Shown: piece after piece, positions 31,150-40,268 of the stretch
Layout: every line of letters starts with the position of its first letter
Position numbering within the stretch: the stretch's first letter is position 1
Assembly: GCF_000333015.1 (NCBI RefSeq)
Contig: NZ_BANT01000008.1
Location: 62,001 to 126,000, forward strand
DNA from: Gordonia hirsuta DSM 44140 = NBRC 16056
GTDB taxonomy: Bacteria > Actinomycetota > Actinomycetes > Mycobacteriales > Mycobacteriaceae
Length of the DNA stretch: 64,000 nucleotides
Direction of reading: 5' to 3'
Made by a program: the position numbers and the translations under genes
The notes under the pieces: model-generated
Database searches by the model: none
What the model was told of the DNA's origin: nothing
What the model saw: the letters and a program-made list of their open reading frames with translations, nothing else

Positions 31150-32393
31150 TCCCGAGTGCCGTCCTCGCGGGTCACGGTGGTGACCTCCTCGGTGCGGTCG
31201 TCGATGACGATCGTGTCGGTATCGGCCTCGTAGTCGGCCGTGATCACCTGGGTGGGGGTCTCGATCACCTCGGTGGCGCCGCCGGCACTGGAGACGACCT
31301 CGGTATCAGTGCCGTACTGGTCCACGGCGACCCCGCCAGGGTAATCGAACTGGTGGTTGGCCATGGCCACCAGGGTGGCCGAGTGCTCGGGCGATTCGGC
31401 GGCCCGGCGGTCCTCGTCGGCGATGGAAGCACGGATCGCCGCCTGGGCGCCCGCCGGGAGGTCGTTGATGATGTTGAGGACGTTCTGGCGGTGGCGGATC
31501 GCCGCCTGGCGGACCGGCATGTCCGGGTTCGGCTGCACCTGCGGGATGACCTCGCTGAAGTCGTCCTTGGTACCGCCACCGGCGATACCGGCGGCCTGCA
31601 TGGCGGCCTCGGCGGCGGCCACGGCCTCGTCCTTCTCCTCGGACATGCCGATCGGGCCGAAGCGGTCGCCGGACAGGAACTGCTTGACCACCGGCTGATC
31701 GGAGGTCAGGAGGACCTCGCGCGGGCCGAACATGACCAGTTCCTTGCGGAAGAGCATGCCGATGTTGTCGGGGATGGTGCGGGCGATGTTGATGTTGTGC
31801 GTGACGATCAGGATCGTCGCGTCGATCTCGGCGTTGATGTCGATCAGCAGCTGCGAGATGTAGGCGGTACGCACCGGGTCCAGACCCGAGTCCGGCTCGT
31901 CACACAGGATGATCTCCGGGTCGAGCACCAGGGCCCGGGCCAGACCGGCACGCTTGCGCATACCGCCGGAGATCTCGCCGGGGAGCTTGTCCTCGGCGCC
32001 GGCCAGACCGACCAGCTCCACCTTGTCCATGACGATGCGGCGGATCTCGTCTTCGTTCTTCTTGGTGTGCTCGCGCAGCGGGAAGGCGATGTTGTCGTAG
32101 AGGGTCATCGAGCCGAACAGCGCGCCGTCCTGGAACAGGACGCCGAACAGCTTACGGATCTCGTAGAGCTCCTTGGCCGAACACTGCACGATGTCGGTGC
32201 CGTCGATGATGACCGACCCCTGCTCCGGGTGCAGCAGTCCGATCAGAGTCTTGAGGAAGACCGACTTACCGGTACCCGACGGTCCCAGCAGTGCGTTGAC
32301 CTCCCCTGCCGGCAGGGTGAGCGATACATCACGCCAGATGTTCTGTGAGCCGAACGACTTGGTCAAGCCCTCGACTGCAACCTCTACTCCCAC
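31146..32393 (-). CDS. mkl: Mce transporter ATPase (MceG/Mkl)
   Basis: ABC-type ATPase energising Mce lipid import. Walker A is GPSGTGKS, signature SGGMRKRAGLARAL, Walker B ILCDEPDSGLDP, followed by H-loop THN. After the ABC domain (to about residue 245) comes the mycobacterial MceG C-terminal extension, ending in an acidic Thr/Val-rich tail. At 415 residues it is longer than M. tuberculosis Mkl (359). The GTG at 32393 follows GGAGG and gives VGVEVAVEGLTKSFG. Farther upstream sequence in frame is noncoding. Unlike in M. tuberculosis, it heads the mce operon directly. Confidence 0.93.
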   Translation of the reverse strand: MGVEVAVEGLTKSFGSQNIWRDVSLTLPAGEVNALLGPSGTGKSVFLKTLIGLLHPEQGSVIIDGTDIVQCSAKELYEIRKLFGVLFQDGALFGSMTLYDNIAFPLREHTKKNEDEIRRIVMDKVELVGLAGAEDKLPGEISGGMRKRAGLARALVLDPEIILCDEPDSGLDPVRTAYISQLLIDINAEIDATILIVTHNINIARTIPDNIGMLFRKELVMFGPREVLLTSDQPVVKQFLSGDRFGPIGMSEEKDEAVAAAEAAMQAAGIAGGGTKDDFSEVIPQVQPNPDMPVRQAAIRHRQNVLNIINDLPAGAQAAIRASIADEDRRAAESPEHSATLVAMANHQFDYPGGVAVDQYGTDTEVVSSAGGATEVIETPTQVITADYEADTDTIVIDDRTEEVTTVTREDGTRE

Positions 32394-32572
32394 TGCGTCC
32401 CTCCAGACGTGTCTATGGCACCTGAGAAATTCCCGCGTCAAGTTTGCCGACCGTCTCGCGATCCCGCGCCGCTCGAGTGCCGCCGTTGTGGCTGCGGTCA
32501 CTCTAACGCACCAGTGCGATCGGGTGCACCTCGCCCGGGTCCGCGTGAGCGCGTCACCGACGGGGCCGAAAC

Positions 32573-32607
32573 TTACCGCAAGGTAACTTCTCGGTGCGCT
32601 GAGAATA
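32573..32607 (-). promoter_or_regulatory. Candidate mkl-mce promoter and palindromic operator
   Basis: TATTCT on the minus strand (plus 32602-32607) is a plausible -10 element. TTACC-gcaa-GGTAA (32573-32586) is a perfect 5+5 inverted repeat about 16 nt downstream, within the likely early transcribed region. No good -35 is obvious. A TetR- or MarR-type repressor is a reasonable guess, with no gene for one adjacent. Confidence 0.4.
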
Positions 32608-32698
32608 CCCAAAGAATCCGCTGCCGCAGAAGTGAGGCAGGGTCGGCCTGGGTATGCGGCGTGATCCACACCTCGGCCGGGCATGTGCCGACGATGCG

Positions 32699-32732
32699 GA
32701 CGAGGTCCGCGGGAATACCCGCGGACCTCGTC
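32699..32732 (-). terminator. Hairpin terminator after rplL
   Basis: GACGAGGTCCGCGGG (32699-32713) pairs perfectly with 32718-32732 around the 4-nt loop AATA. It lies about 45 nt downstream of the rplL stop codon on the minus strand and should separate rplJL from mkl transcription. Confidence 0.75.
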
Positions 32733-32776
32733 TGCTTGAGCCGTGAACGGCTGAATGTCGCCTGACGGCGACCGTC

Positions 32777-33169
32777 TCACTTGAGCGAGACGGAGGCGCC
32801 GGCCTCTTCCAGCTTGGCCTTGGCGGCCTCGGCGTCTTCCTTGCTGACCTTCTCCAGGAGGGCCTTCGGAGCGCTCTCGACGAGGTCCTTGGCTTCCTTC
32901 AGGCCCAGGCCCGAGACGACCTCGCGGACGACCTTGATGACCTGGATCTTCTTGTCGCCAGCACCCTCGAGCACGACGTCGAACTCGTCCTGCTCGGCAG
33001 CGGCAGCGGCGTCGCCGCCGGCAGCCGGGGCACCGGCAGCAGCAACGGCGACCGGAGCAGCAGCGGTGACCTCGAAGACCTCTTCGAACTTCTTCACGAA
33101 CTCGCTGAGCTCCAGCAGGGTCAGTTCCTTGAACTGCTCGATGAGCTCGTCAGCGGTGAGCTTCGCCAT
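32777..33169 (-). CDS. rplL: 50S ribosomal protein L7/L12
   Basis: A 130-residue stalk protein. N-terminal dimerisation helix ([26 protein letters not shown]), Ala/Gly-rich hinge ([22 protein letters not shown]), and the C-terminal factor-binding domain ([34 protein letters not shown]) are in order. Follows rplJ after 99 nt in the usual L10-L12 operon. Confidence 0.98.
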   Translation of the reverse strand: MAKLTADELIEQFKELTLLELSEFVKKFEEVFEVTAAAPVAVAAAGAPAAGGDAAAAAEQDEFDVVLEGAGDKKIQVIKVVREVVSGLGLKEAKDLVESAPKALLEKVSKEDAEAAKAKLEEAGASVSLK

Positions 33170-33268
33170 GATGGCGTCCTTCCTATAAATCCCGTACGGG
33201 GCGGCCTGCGGTGCAGGCCTGGTCGATGGTGCGACCGGTTGTCCGGCCGCGGGTGGGGGTGAAGCAGC

Positions 33269-33796
33269 CTAGGCGGCCTCTTCGCCCGCCTTCTTCTCCT
33301 CCAGGGCCGCGGCGAGACGCGCGACCTGCGAGGCGGGCTGGTTGAACAGCCCGGCAGCCTTTGCCAAGTTGCCCTTCATGGCACCGGCGAGCTTGGCCAG
33401 GAGGACCTCTCGGGTCTCCAGGTCGGCGATGGCCTCAACTTCGGCGACGGACAGCGCACGGCCGTCCATGTAGCCGCCCTTGATGACCAGTGCCTTGTGG
33501 TCCTTGGCGAAGGTCTTGATGGCCTTCGCCGCCACGACCGGCTCACCTTCGATGAAGGCGATCGCGGTCGGACCCACGAACAGCTCGTCGAGCCCCTCAA
33601 CGCCTGCCTGTGCGGCAGCACGCTTGACGAGGGTGTTCTTGGCGACGGAGTACGTTGCGCCCTCGCCGATCGAACGACGGAGCTCGCCGATCTCCGGAAC
33701 GGACAGACCACGGTATTCCGTGATGACCGCTGCGGTGGAGTTCTTGAAATGCTCGGTGATCTCAGCGACGGCTGTGATCTTCTCCTGCGTTGCCAT
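33269..33796 (-). CDS. rplJ: 50S ribosomal protein L10
   Basis: A 175-residue base of the ribosomal stalk. The rRNA-binding N-terminal domain ([25 protein letters not shown]) and the C-terminal L12-binding helix ([22 protein letters not shown]) are intact. The ATG follows AGAGGAGG. A long structured leader precedes it, consistent with autoregulation by L10-L12 as known in other bacteria. Confidence 0.98.
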   Translation of the reverse strand: MATQEKITAVAEITEHFKNSTAAVITEYRGLSVPEIGELRRSIGEGATYSVAKNTLVKRAAAQAGVEGLDELFVGPTAIAFIEGEPVVAAKAIKTFAKDHKALVIKGGYMDGRALSVAEVEAIADLETREVLLAKLAGAMKGNLAKAAGLFNQPASQVARLAAALEEKKAGEEAA

Positions 33797-34082
33797 ACTT
33801 CGCCTCCTCTCGTGTCATATCTTCCACACCCGTGCGGGTGTCGCGACCCAGAGATCTGCGGTGGACCCGGCGCAAGAAACACGAACGCCCCGTGCAGGAA
33901 GCACGGGGCGAATCACACACGCGGAGCACCGCGGGGCAAAGTCTCCTCGTTCATCCTGCGTGGGCCGCCGAGAAATTTCTCGGGCCTTCGATCGGGATCT
34001 CTCCCGACGACCGACGGTCTCTGGTTGAACTGGATGCACCGGAGCCGAAGGCCCCGATGAACCGCGCTCTAGGCTAGCGACT
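33797..34082 (-). promoter_or_regulatory. Structured rplJ leader region
   Basis: 286 nt without a gene. Minus-strand elements include the palindrome CCGAGAAATTTCTCGG (33968-33983), the hairpin CGCCCCGTGC-(5 nt)-GCACGGGGCG (33886-33910) followed by TTCGTGTTTCTTG, and a small CACCCGCACGGGTG stem-loop just before the ribosome binding site. The second hairpin looks like a leader attenuator. I infer L10 autoregulation but cannot show the kink-turn L10 site. Confidence 0.5.
33886..33910 (-). terminator. Attenuator-like hairpin in the rplJ leader
   Basis: A perfect 10-bp GC-rich stem with a 5-nt loop, followed on the minus strand by TTCGTGTTTCTTG. It ends about 90 nt before the rplJ start, a position suited to transcription attenuation. 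Confidence 0.55.
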
Positions 34083-35282
34083 ATGCCCTCTGATGTCGAA
34101 TCGTCCTCGCAGCAGACCGCGCTGCACCGCAGCCGGGCCGCCGTGGCCGCGATCCGGACACGAAACCTGCGGCCCATCGCACACTGGGTGCCGGGCACCC
34201 GGATCGGGCAGAGTTCCTGGCCGGCGGCGGGCCGGCCGCTGTCGAAGGCGCGGCTGACCGCCTCGTGGAACTACTGGTGGCAGGCGCACCTGCTGGACCT
34301 GCTGGTAGACGCGGCCCGACTGGGCGATGCGGCGGCCGGCCGGGAAGCCAGATCCCTGATCCGCGGCATCCTGATCCGCAACACCGGCCGCTGGACTAAC
34401 TCCTACTACGACGATATGGCCTGGCTGGCGCTGGCGGTCGAACGCGCCGATCGGGTGATCGACGGCAGCCGCCACCATCGGGGGCTGCGTATCCTGACGG
34501 GGGTGCTCCACGACGCGTGGCAGCCCGAACTGGGCGGAGGCATCCCCTGGCGCACCACCGATCACTTCTTCAACGTCCCGGCCAACGGTCCGGCCGGAAT
34601 CTTCCTGGCCCGGCGCGGCCGCGTCGAGCGCGCAGTGGCCACCGCCGACTGGATCGCCGAGACCATGGTGCTGCCCAGCGGGTTGATCGCCGACGGCTTC
34701 TGGCTCGAACCGGACGGCAGCCATCGCTACATCAACACCGTGTTCACCTATTGCCAGGGCGTCACGCTGGGCCTGGACGCCGAGTGCTTCCGGCTGACCG
34801 GCCGCACATCGCATCTGGACCGGATCGAGGCCCTGCTGGCGGCGGTGGAGGAACGCTGCACCGACGACGGTGTCGTCAAGGGGGCCGGCGGCGGCGACGG
34901 CGGCCTGTTCGCCGGGATCCTGGCCCGCAACCTGGCGCTGCTGGCCACCGACCTGCCGGCGACCGGGCACGGCGATCTGCGCCGCCGCATCGAGGCCGTC
35001 CGCGCACGCGCCGGCGCCCTGGTGCTGACCTCGGCCGCGGCGGCGTGGGCCAACCGGGCCACCGTGGACGGTCTGCCGGTGTTCGGCGCCGACTGGTCCA
35101 CTCCGGCGGCGGTTCCGAGTGCCGACGGGCAGGCCTCAGCGTTCATCGGCGGGGCCGTGCGCTCGGCGTCGTCCCCGGAAAGAGACCTTTCAGTCCAGTT
35201 GTCCGGCGCTATACTCATAGCCGCCGCCGCCTCGGTAACGCTCGGGTCACCCGAGCACACCGTTTCGGTGACCCCCGGATGA
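34083..35282 (+). CDS. Glycoside hydrolase family 76 protein (alpha-1,6-mannanase-like)
   Basis: A 399-residue (alpha/alpha)6-barrel enzyme of GH76, which hydrolyses alpha-1,6-mannan. The paired catalytic Asp residues are in NSYYDDMAWLALA (Asp110 and Asp111). Other family segments are WNYWWQAHLLDLLVD near residue 60, GGGIPWR near 155 and FTYCQGVTLG near 222. There is no signal peptide, so it may act in the cytoplasm or be exported otherwise; the substrate in mycolata could be mannan-type glycolipid cores. It is divergent from rplJ and the start ATG is the first with family similarity. Confidence 0.85.
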   Translation: MPSDVESSSQQTALHRSRAAVAAIRTRNLRPIAHWVPGTRIGQSSWPAAGRPLSKARLTASWNYWWQAHLLDLLVDAARLGDAAAGREARSLIRGILIRNTGRWTNSYYDDMAWLALAVERADRVIDGSRHHRGLRILTGVLHDAWQPELGGGIPWRTTDHFFNVPANGPAGIFLARRGRVERAVATADWIAETMVLPSGLIADGFWLEPDGSHRYINTVFTYCQGVTLGLDAECFRLTGRTSHLDRIEALLAAVEERCTDDGVVKGAGGGDGGLFAGILARNLALLATDLPATGHGDLRRRIEAVRARAGALVLTSAAAAWANRATVDGLPVFGADWSTPAAVPSADGQASAFIGGAVRSASSPERDLSVQLSGAILIAAAASVTLGSPEHTVSVTPG

Positions 35283-35396
35283 CGATGCGAAACGTCGCCG
35301 TGCTTAATTGGTATACAAATCGTGGGCTACCTCACAGCCCATGAACTCCGGGGGACTTGGACCGCCGCAACGATGCGGCGAGAAGGGGACGGATGC

Positions 35397-37469
35397 GTGA
35401 GCGTGTCACTGGATATCGACGGTGGCGATCGCCTGCGGGGCCCAGACTTCGGCGGATTCGCCGAGACGACGGGACACCGCAACGCCGACGGCGGCCACCA
35501 GGCCGTGGCCTGGCGCGAGGCGGTCTACGGGCGAAAGCCCTACCCGCGGGTGCACATCACCCGGAACGTGACCGTCACCATGACCGACGGGGTACGACTG
35601 CGCGCCACCGTGGTGCGCCCGGCGAACCGGCTCGGTCAGCCCAGTAAGACCCCGTTCCCGGCCGTGCTCAACATGAACCCGTACAACCGGGCCCTGCTCG
35701 ACGGCTTCGATCATCTGCTGCACGGACCCGGGATCGGCCGGGCCGTGCGCCGGGCCGCCGGCACCATGAACCACCAGAACGGTCCGCTCGCCGGGATCTC
35801 GCGGCTGACGCGGACCTTCGATCGCGGCCTGTTCGACGTCTTCGGCGTCAACCGCAACCTGGTGCAAGCCGGCTACGTCCAGGTGCTGGTCGATGTCCGC
35901 GGCACCGGCGCCTCCCAGGGCAAATGGCAGATCCTCGGGGAGCGCGAGCAGCGCGACTCGGTGGAGATCATCGATTGGATGGCCCAGCAGCCCTGGTGCG
36001 ACGGCAACGTCGGCATGGTCGGCTGGAGCTACTCGGCAATCAACTCGCTGCAGGCCGCGGCTCTGCAACCCAAGGCGCTCAAGGCGATCTTCACCGTCGA
36101 GGGCAGCGAGGACGTGGTCCGCGACATCTACATCACCGGCGGTATGCCGTCGGCGTTCATCCCGGTGTGGCTGGCGATGGTCAACAGCGTCAAGTGGCTG
36201 CCGAACCCAGCGACCGCGCTGGGTGATCTGCTCAGCGGCGACCAATACCGCTGGCTGCGCGATCGGCTCAAGAGCCCGATCACCGAGATGCCGTCGCTGG
36301 CCTGGGGTTTCCTCACCGCTCAGGACTACCGCATCTACGACCACCCCTACTTCATCGAACGGTCCCCGGTCGTGGAGAACATCGAGGCCGCCACCTTCAC
36401 CGTCGGCGGCTGGCACGACCTGTTCGGCCGCAGTGCCACCCGCGTCTACCAGCAGTTGCAGATGGAACCGGGCCGCAAGCAGATGCTGGTGGCCGACGGC
36501 TACCACCTGGATCCGGGCTGCGACCACGGCGGCGACCATCAGCCGCCGCAGCTGGACGTCCTCGAGCGCGCCTGGTTCGACCGCTGGCTCAAGGGCATCC
36601 AGAACGGTATCGACGCCTACGGTCCGGTCACCATCGAGCAGCAGGGCGGTGGCTGGTCCTGCGGGCCGGCGTTCCCGCGCGCCGAGGTCCGTGCGCAGCG
36701 CCTGTTCCTCAACGAGGAGTCCTCCGGCACCGCCGGCCACACCCGGCACGACGGCTCCCTGACCACCCGGGCCGCCGCCCGCCGCCGATCCCTGCGCACC
36801 CACCCGGATCTGCGCGGCCTGGTCTCCCGGGATGCCTCGCAGGTGTTCGCCGGCATCCCGATCGTCTTCGGGCGCCGATTCAGCCACGACGCCACCTACC
36901 AGGAGCAGGGTGCACTCTCGTTCACCAGTGAACCGGTCGGCGCACCGACGCAGATCTCCGGGGCGATGAACCTTCGGCTGAACGTCTCGACCACCGCGCA
37001 CGAGGGCATCTGGGCGGTGACCGTGAACGACGTCGCCCCCGACGGCACGTCGACGGTGCTCACCAACGGCGCGCTGACCGCCTCCAACCGGGCCCTGGAT
37101 CCGTCTCGCTCGACCTACGACGAGCAGACCGGTGCGCTGCTGGACGCCGTGCACTACCTGTCCCGGGACCGGCGACTGCCGGTCCCGCCGGACGAGCCGG
37201 TACGGATCGATGTGGATCTGGTCCCGACCGACGCCGTCCTGCAGCCGGGCCACCGGCTGCGCGTGGACGTCTACGCCGCCAGCCTGCCGCGCTATCTGAC
37301 GATCGTGCCCGACCTGATCAAGGCCCGCGGACGCCGTCAGCAGCTAGTGCTCGACCCGAACAAACCCAGCTATCTGACCTTCCTGTCCGACGGTGAGCTG
37401 GGCACCGATCCGGTGCCGACCAGCTCGCAGCTGCACCCGATGACGCCGTCCCTGACGGTCGTCGAGTAG
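35397..37469 (+). CDS. CocE/NonD-family alpha/beta hydrolase (peptidase S15-like)
   Basis: About 690 residues. The N-terminal S15 alpha/beta-hydrolase domain has the nucleophile motif GWSYSA (Ser211), the strand VDVRGTGASQGKW, a candidate catalytic Asp in GGWHDLFG and His in DGYHLDPG. The C-terminal X-Pro dipeptidyl-peptidase-like jelly roll (LSFTSEPVGAPTQISGAMNLRL; LVPTDAVLQPGHRLRVDV) follows. Family members hydrolyse esters or amides; the substrate is unknown here. The GTG at 35397 is chosen for AGAAGGGG upstream. There is no signal peptide. It lies downstream of the GH76 gene on the same strand, 114 nt away. Confidence 0.85.
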   Translation: MSVSLDIDGGDRLRGPDFGGFAETTGHRNADGGHQAVAWREAVYGRKPYPRVHITRNVTVTMTDGVRLRATVVRPANRLGQPSKTPFPAVLNMNPYNRALLDGFDHLLHGPGIGRAVRRAAGTMNHQNGPLAGISRLTRTFDRGLFDVFGVNRNLVQAGYVQVLVDVRGTGASQGKWQILGEREQRDSVEIIDWMAQQPWCDGNVGMVGWSYSAINSLQAAALQPKALKAIFTVEGSEDVVRDIYITGGMPSAFIPVWLAMVNSVKWLPNPATALGDLLSGDQYRWLRDRLKSPITEMPSLAWGFLTAQDYRIYDHPYFIERSPVVENIEAATFTVGGWHDLFGRSATRVYQQLQMEPGRKQMLVADGYHLDPGCDHGGDHQPPQLDVLERAWFDRWLKGIQNGIDAYGPVTIEQQGGGWSCGPAFPRAEVRAQRLFLNEESSGTAGHTRHDGSLTTRAAARRRSLRTHPDLRGLVSRDASQVFAGIPIVFGRRFSHDATYQEQGALSFTSEPVGAPTQISGAMNLRLNVSTTAHEGIWAVTVNDVAPDGTSTVLTNGALTASNRALDPSRSTYDEQTGALLDAVHYLSRDRRLPVPPDEPVRIDVDLVPTDAVLQPGHRLRVDVYAASLPRYLTIVPDLIKARGRRQQLVLDPNKPSYLTFLSDGELGTDPVPTSSQLHPMTPSLTVVE

Positions 37470-37496
37470 CCCCCGGCGGCCGTCGGACAGTCGCGT

Positions 37497-38477
37497 CTAC
37501 GGGGCGGCCGACCAGCCGGCGTCGCCGTAGCACTGGACGGCGAAGCGCGCCATCGCCTTGATGGCCACCCGTGATTCGGGCAGCAGGTCGATGAAGGCCT
37601 GGAAGACGTGGACCGCACCGCGATAGATCTCCAGCCGGACCGGTACCCCGACCGCGGCCAGGGCCGCCGCGAAATCCTCCGAGTCCACCCGCAGCGTCTC
37701 GTGGGAACCGACCTGGATCAGGGTGGGCGGCAGCCCGGACAGGTCCCCGTCGAGCGGTGCGACGGCGTCACCGGCGGGTTCGGTCTGCCGGATCAGCTTG
37801 TCGAACTCGGTGAACGCCCGATGCGGGAAGAGCGGGTCGGCGACCCGGTAGGCGCCCTCCCGGCGGCGCGAGGGCGTCGGGTCGATCAGCGGATTCTCCA
37901 GAATCAGCCCGGCCGGCCGCGGCATGCCCTTGTCACGGATCATCACCGCGGTCATAGCGGTCAGGAAGCCGCCGGCCGAGTCGCCGGCGATCACGATCTG
38001 CTCGGGAGTGAATCCGCGCTCCAGCAGCCACAGGTAACCGTCGACACAGTCCTGCACCGACACCGACGGCGGGTAGTCGGGCATCTTCCGGTAACCCACC
38101 GCCAGAACCTGTGCCTCGGCGTTGGCCGCGATCGATCCGGCCAGGCGCCGATGCGAGGCCAGTCCACCGATGATGAACGCCCCGCCGTGCAGGTACAGGA
38201 TCGCCCGGTCCGACCGCGCCCCGCGCGGGATCTGGAGTTCGGCGTCACAGTTCGGCAGCTGCACCGGTTCGCGGAAATTGCCGGCCACCGGCGGCACGAT
38301 CCTGCCGGCCACCTCGTCGAACAGATGGTAGGGCCAGTCCTTCTCCTCGCTGCGCGACCACGCCGCGATCACCGGATAGGCACCCATCCGCAACCCCAGC
38401 CATGACATTCGGCTGCGGAAACTGCGCTGCGGATACTCGATACGCTCTACTTGAACGGGCTTCCCTGCGCCCATCAC
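37497..38477 (-). CDS. HSL-family alpha/beta hydrolase (esterase/lipase)
   Basis: A 326-residue hormone-sensitive-lipase-type esterase. The oxyanion motif YLHGGAF and nucleophile motif IAGDSAGG are canonical. VGSHETLRVDSEDFAAAL supplies the Asp and GAVHVFQAF the catalytic His. It lies 137 nt downstream of a Baeyer-Villiger monooxygenase-like gene on the same strand, so it may hydrolyse the ester made by that enzyme. That pairing is reminiscent of the mymA-lipR region of M. tuberculosis. Confidence 0.88.
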   Translation of the reverse strand: MMGAGKPVQVERIEYPQRSFRSRMSWLGLRMGAYPVIAAWSRSEEKDWPYHLFDEVAGRIVPPVAGNFREPVQLPNCDAELQIPRGARSDRAILYLHGGAFIIGGLASHRRLAGSIAANAEAQVLAVGYRKMPDYPPSVSVQDCVDGYLWLLERGFTPEQIVIAGDSAGGFLTAMTAVMIRDKGMPRPAGLILENPLIDPTPSRRREGAYRVADPLFPHRAFTEFDKLIRQTEPAGDAVAPLDGDLSGLPPTLIQVGSHETLRVDSEDFAAALAAVGVPVRLEIYRGAVHVFQAFIDLLPESRVAIKAMARFAVQCYGDAGWSAAP

Positions 38478-38614
38478 GCACTCCTGTTCACGGCCGTCTC
38501 GCCGGTGAGACGACCCCCACTCATCTTCTCACCGTGCACCGGCGAATCAGGGCCGAGTGTTGCGGAGAGTCGTGCCTGTCGGGTGCGTAGCGCACCTGTG
38601 CGGCGGCCCCTGTG

Positions 38615-40103
38615 TCAGGATTGCCCGGTGTCCGGGTGGAAGTCCGCAAGGTCCGGTTCGGCCAGCGTCCGGCGCATCGCCGCGCGGTCGAACGGAAACA
38701 GGTCGATGCGCCCGGACTCGGTGAAATACCAGGAGTTGCAGCCGGTGTTCCACACCGTCGGGCCCAGCGCTTGGGCGACGTCGGCGCAGAACCTGTCGGT
38801 GGCCTGCTCGGTCACTTCGACGCGGTCGACCTCACCGCGGCGCCACCGCTGGAGCCACCGGGCGATGTAGCGCACCGACAACTCAGCCGAATGCTGCAGC
38901 GAGATCGACCCCGTCGGCGAGTTCGGGCCCAGGACCGTGAACAGATTCGGGAATCCCGGGATCGCGGTCATCCGGTAGGCCCGCGGCCCCTCGGCCCACG
39001 CCTGGTCGAGGGTCCGCCCGGCCCGGCCGGTGATCTGCATGGGACGCATGTAGTCGTGCGCGCGGAATCCGGTGGCCAGCACGATCACGTCGACCTCGTG
39101 CAGTACGCCGTCGGCGGTGACGATCCCGTCCGGGGTGATCTTCTCGATCCCCTCCGGTCACCAGCCTCGCGTTCGGTTGCTGAAGTGCCCGGTAGTACGT
39201 GCCCGAGACGACCTGGCGCTTGCACAGCGGCTGGAAATCGGGGGTGAGCCGACGACGCAACTCGCGATCTCGCACCTGCACCACCAGGCAGGCCCGCGCG
39301 TAGGCCTGCACCAGTGACCGTCGCCACGACGGTCGCAGGACGATGTCGGCAAAGAGTCCCGAGCCCCACAGCAGGCCGCGATAGACCTCCCGGTGCAGCT
39401 TCGGCAGGCGCCCCAGCACGGTGGCTACGCCGGGGATCTGCGGCAGCCCCATCGGTGCCCACAGGACCCACTGCGGGCTCCGGATGAAGTGCAACAGCTC
39501 CTGCGCCTGCGGCTGCAGCGCCGAGACCACCTGCACACCGGTCGAACCGGTACCCAGCACCGCGATCCGGCGGCCGACGGTCGTCATGTCGGCGTCCCAA
39601 CGCGCGGTGTGAACAACCGGGCCGGCAAAGGTGTCCAGACCCTCGATGTCCGGGTAGGCCGGGTTTTCCAGCACACCGGTGGCGCACAGGACGAAGTCGG
39701 CGACAATCTGCTCGCCGTCGGCGGTGTCGAGCAGCCACTGGCCCGAATCATCGTCGAAGGCCGCCGTCGTCACCTCCACACCGCAGCGGATCCGGTCGGC
39801 CAGTCCGAAGCGGTCGACCACCTCGCGGTGATAGCGCTGGATCTGCGGGCCGTCGGCCCAGATGTGGGACCAGTCGGCTTTCGGTGCCCACCCGAATTGG
39901 TACAGCTGCGAAGGTACATCGCAGGTAAGGCCGGGATAGCTGTTCCAGTACCAGACCCCGCCCATATCGGGCGCCTTCTCCAGCACCGTCACCTCGGTGA
40001 AGCCGGCTTCGGCCAGGACATGGGCTGCGGTGATTCCGGCGACGCCTGCCCCGATGACGACGACGCGCGGCTCACGTGGCAGACGGCTCCTCGGACCGGG
40101 CAT
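38615..40103 (-). pseudogene. Frameshifted Baeyer-Villiger-type flavin monooxygenase
   Basis: A class B flavoprotein monooxygenase split by one frameshift. The N-terminal part (from the ATG at 40103) has the FAD motif GAGVAG, the BVMO long motif GGVWYWNSYPGLTCD, the fingerprint FAGPVVHTARWD, and the NADPH motif GTGSTGVQ. After NARLVTGG the frame shifts within a run of four G residues (plus 39149-39152). The rest, IVLATGFRAHDY to TESGRIDLFPFDR, is intact in the next frame. One extra G explains it all. It may be a recent pseudogene or a sequencing error. It presumably oxidised ketones to esters for the adjacent esterase. Confidence 0.82.
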
Positions 40104-40268
40104 GACGATCGACCCCCAGACATCGGATTGGATCGCACCGGTGGCATCGCACCGGGCGCGAGCGACAGTAGCGCCCATCCCAGCGAGTCTGGTCAGATAT
40201 CGCCGGTCGGTCAATACCGACGGTGCGCCACGTAGATTCGGACTCATGCCGATTCACCACAGCCGCCG

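Larger units (their letters stand above)
32394..32776. other. Regulatory region between rplL and mkl
   Basis: No gene here. It contains the rplL terminator hairpin (32699-32732) and, nearer mkl, a candidate promoter with a downstream palindrome. Confidence 0.6.

Noticed and set aside
35406-37253. 615-codon minus-strand frame opposite the CocE-type hydrolase
   Set aside because: It is antisense to a gene with clear catalytic motifs and has biased composition only.
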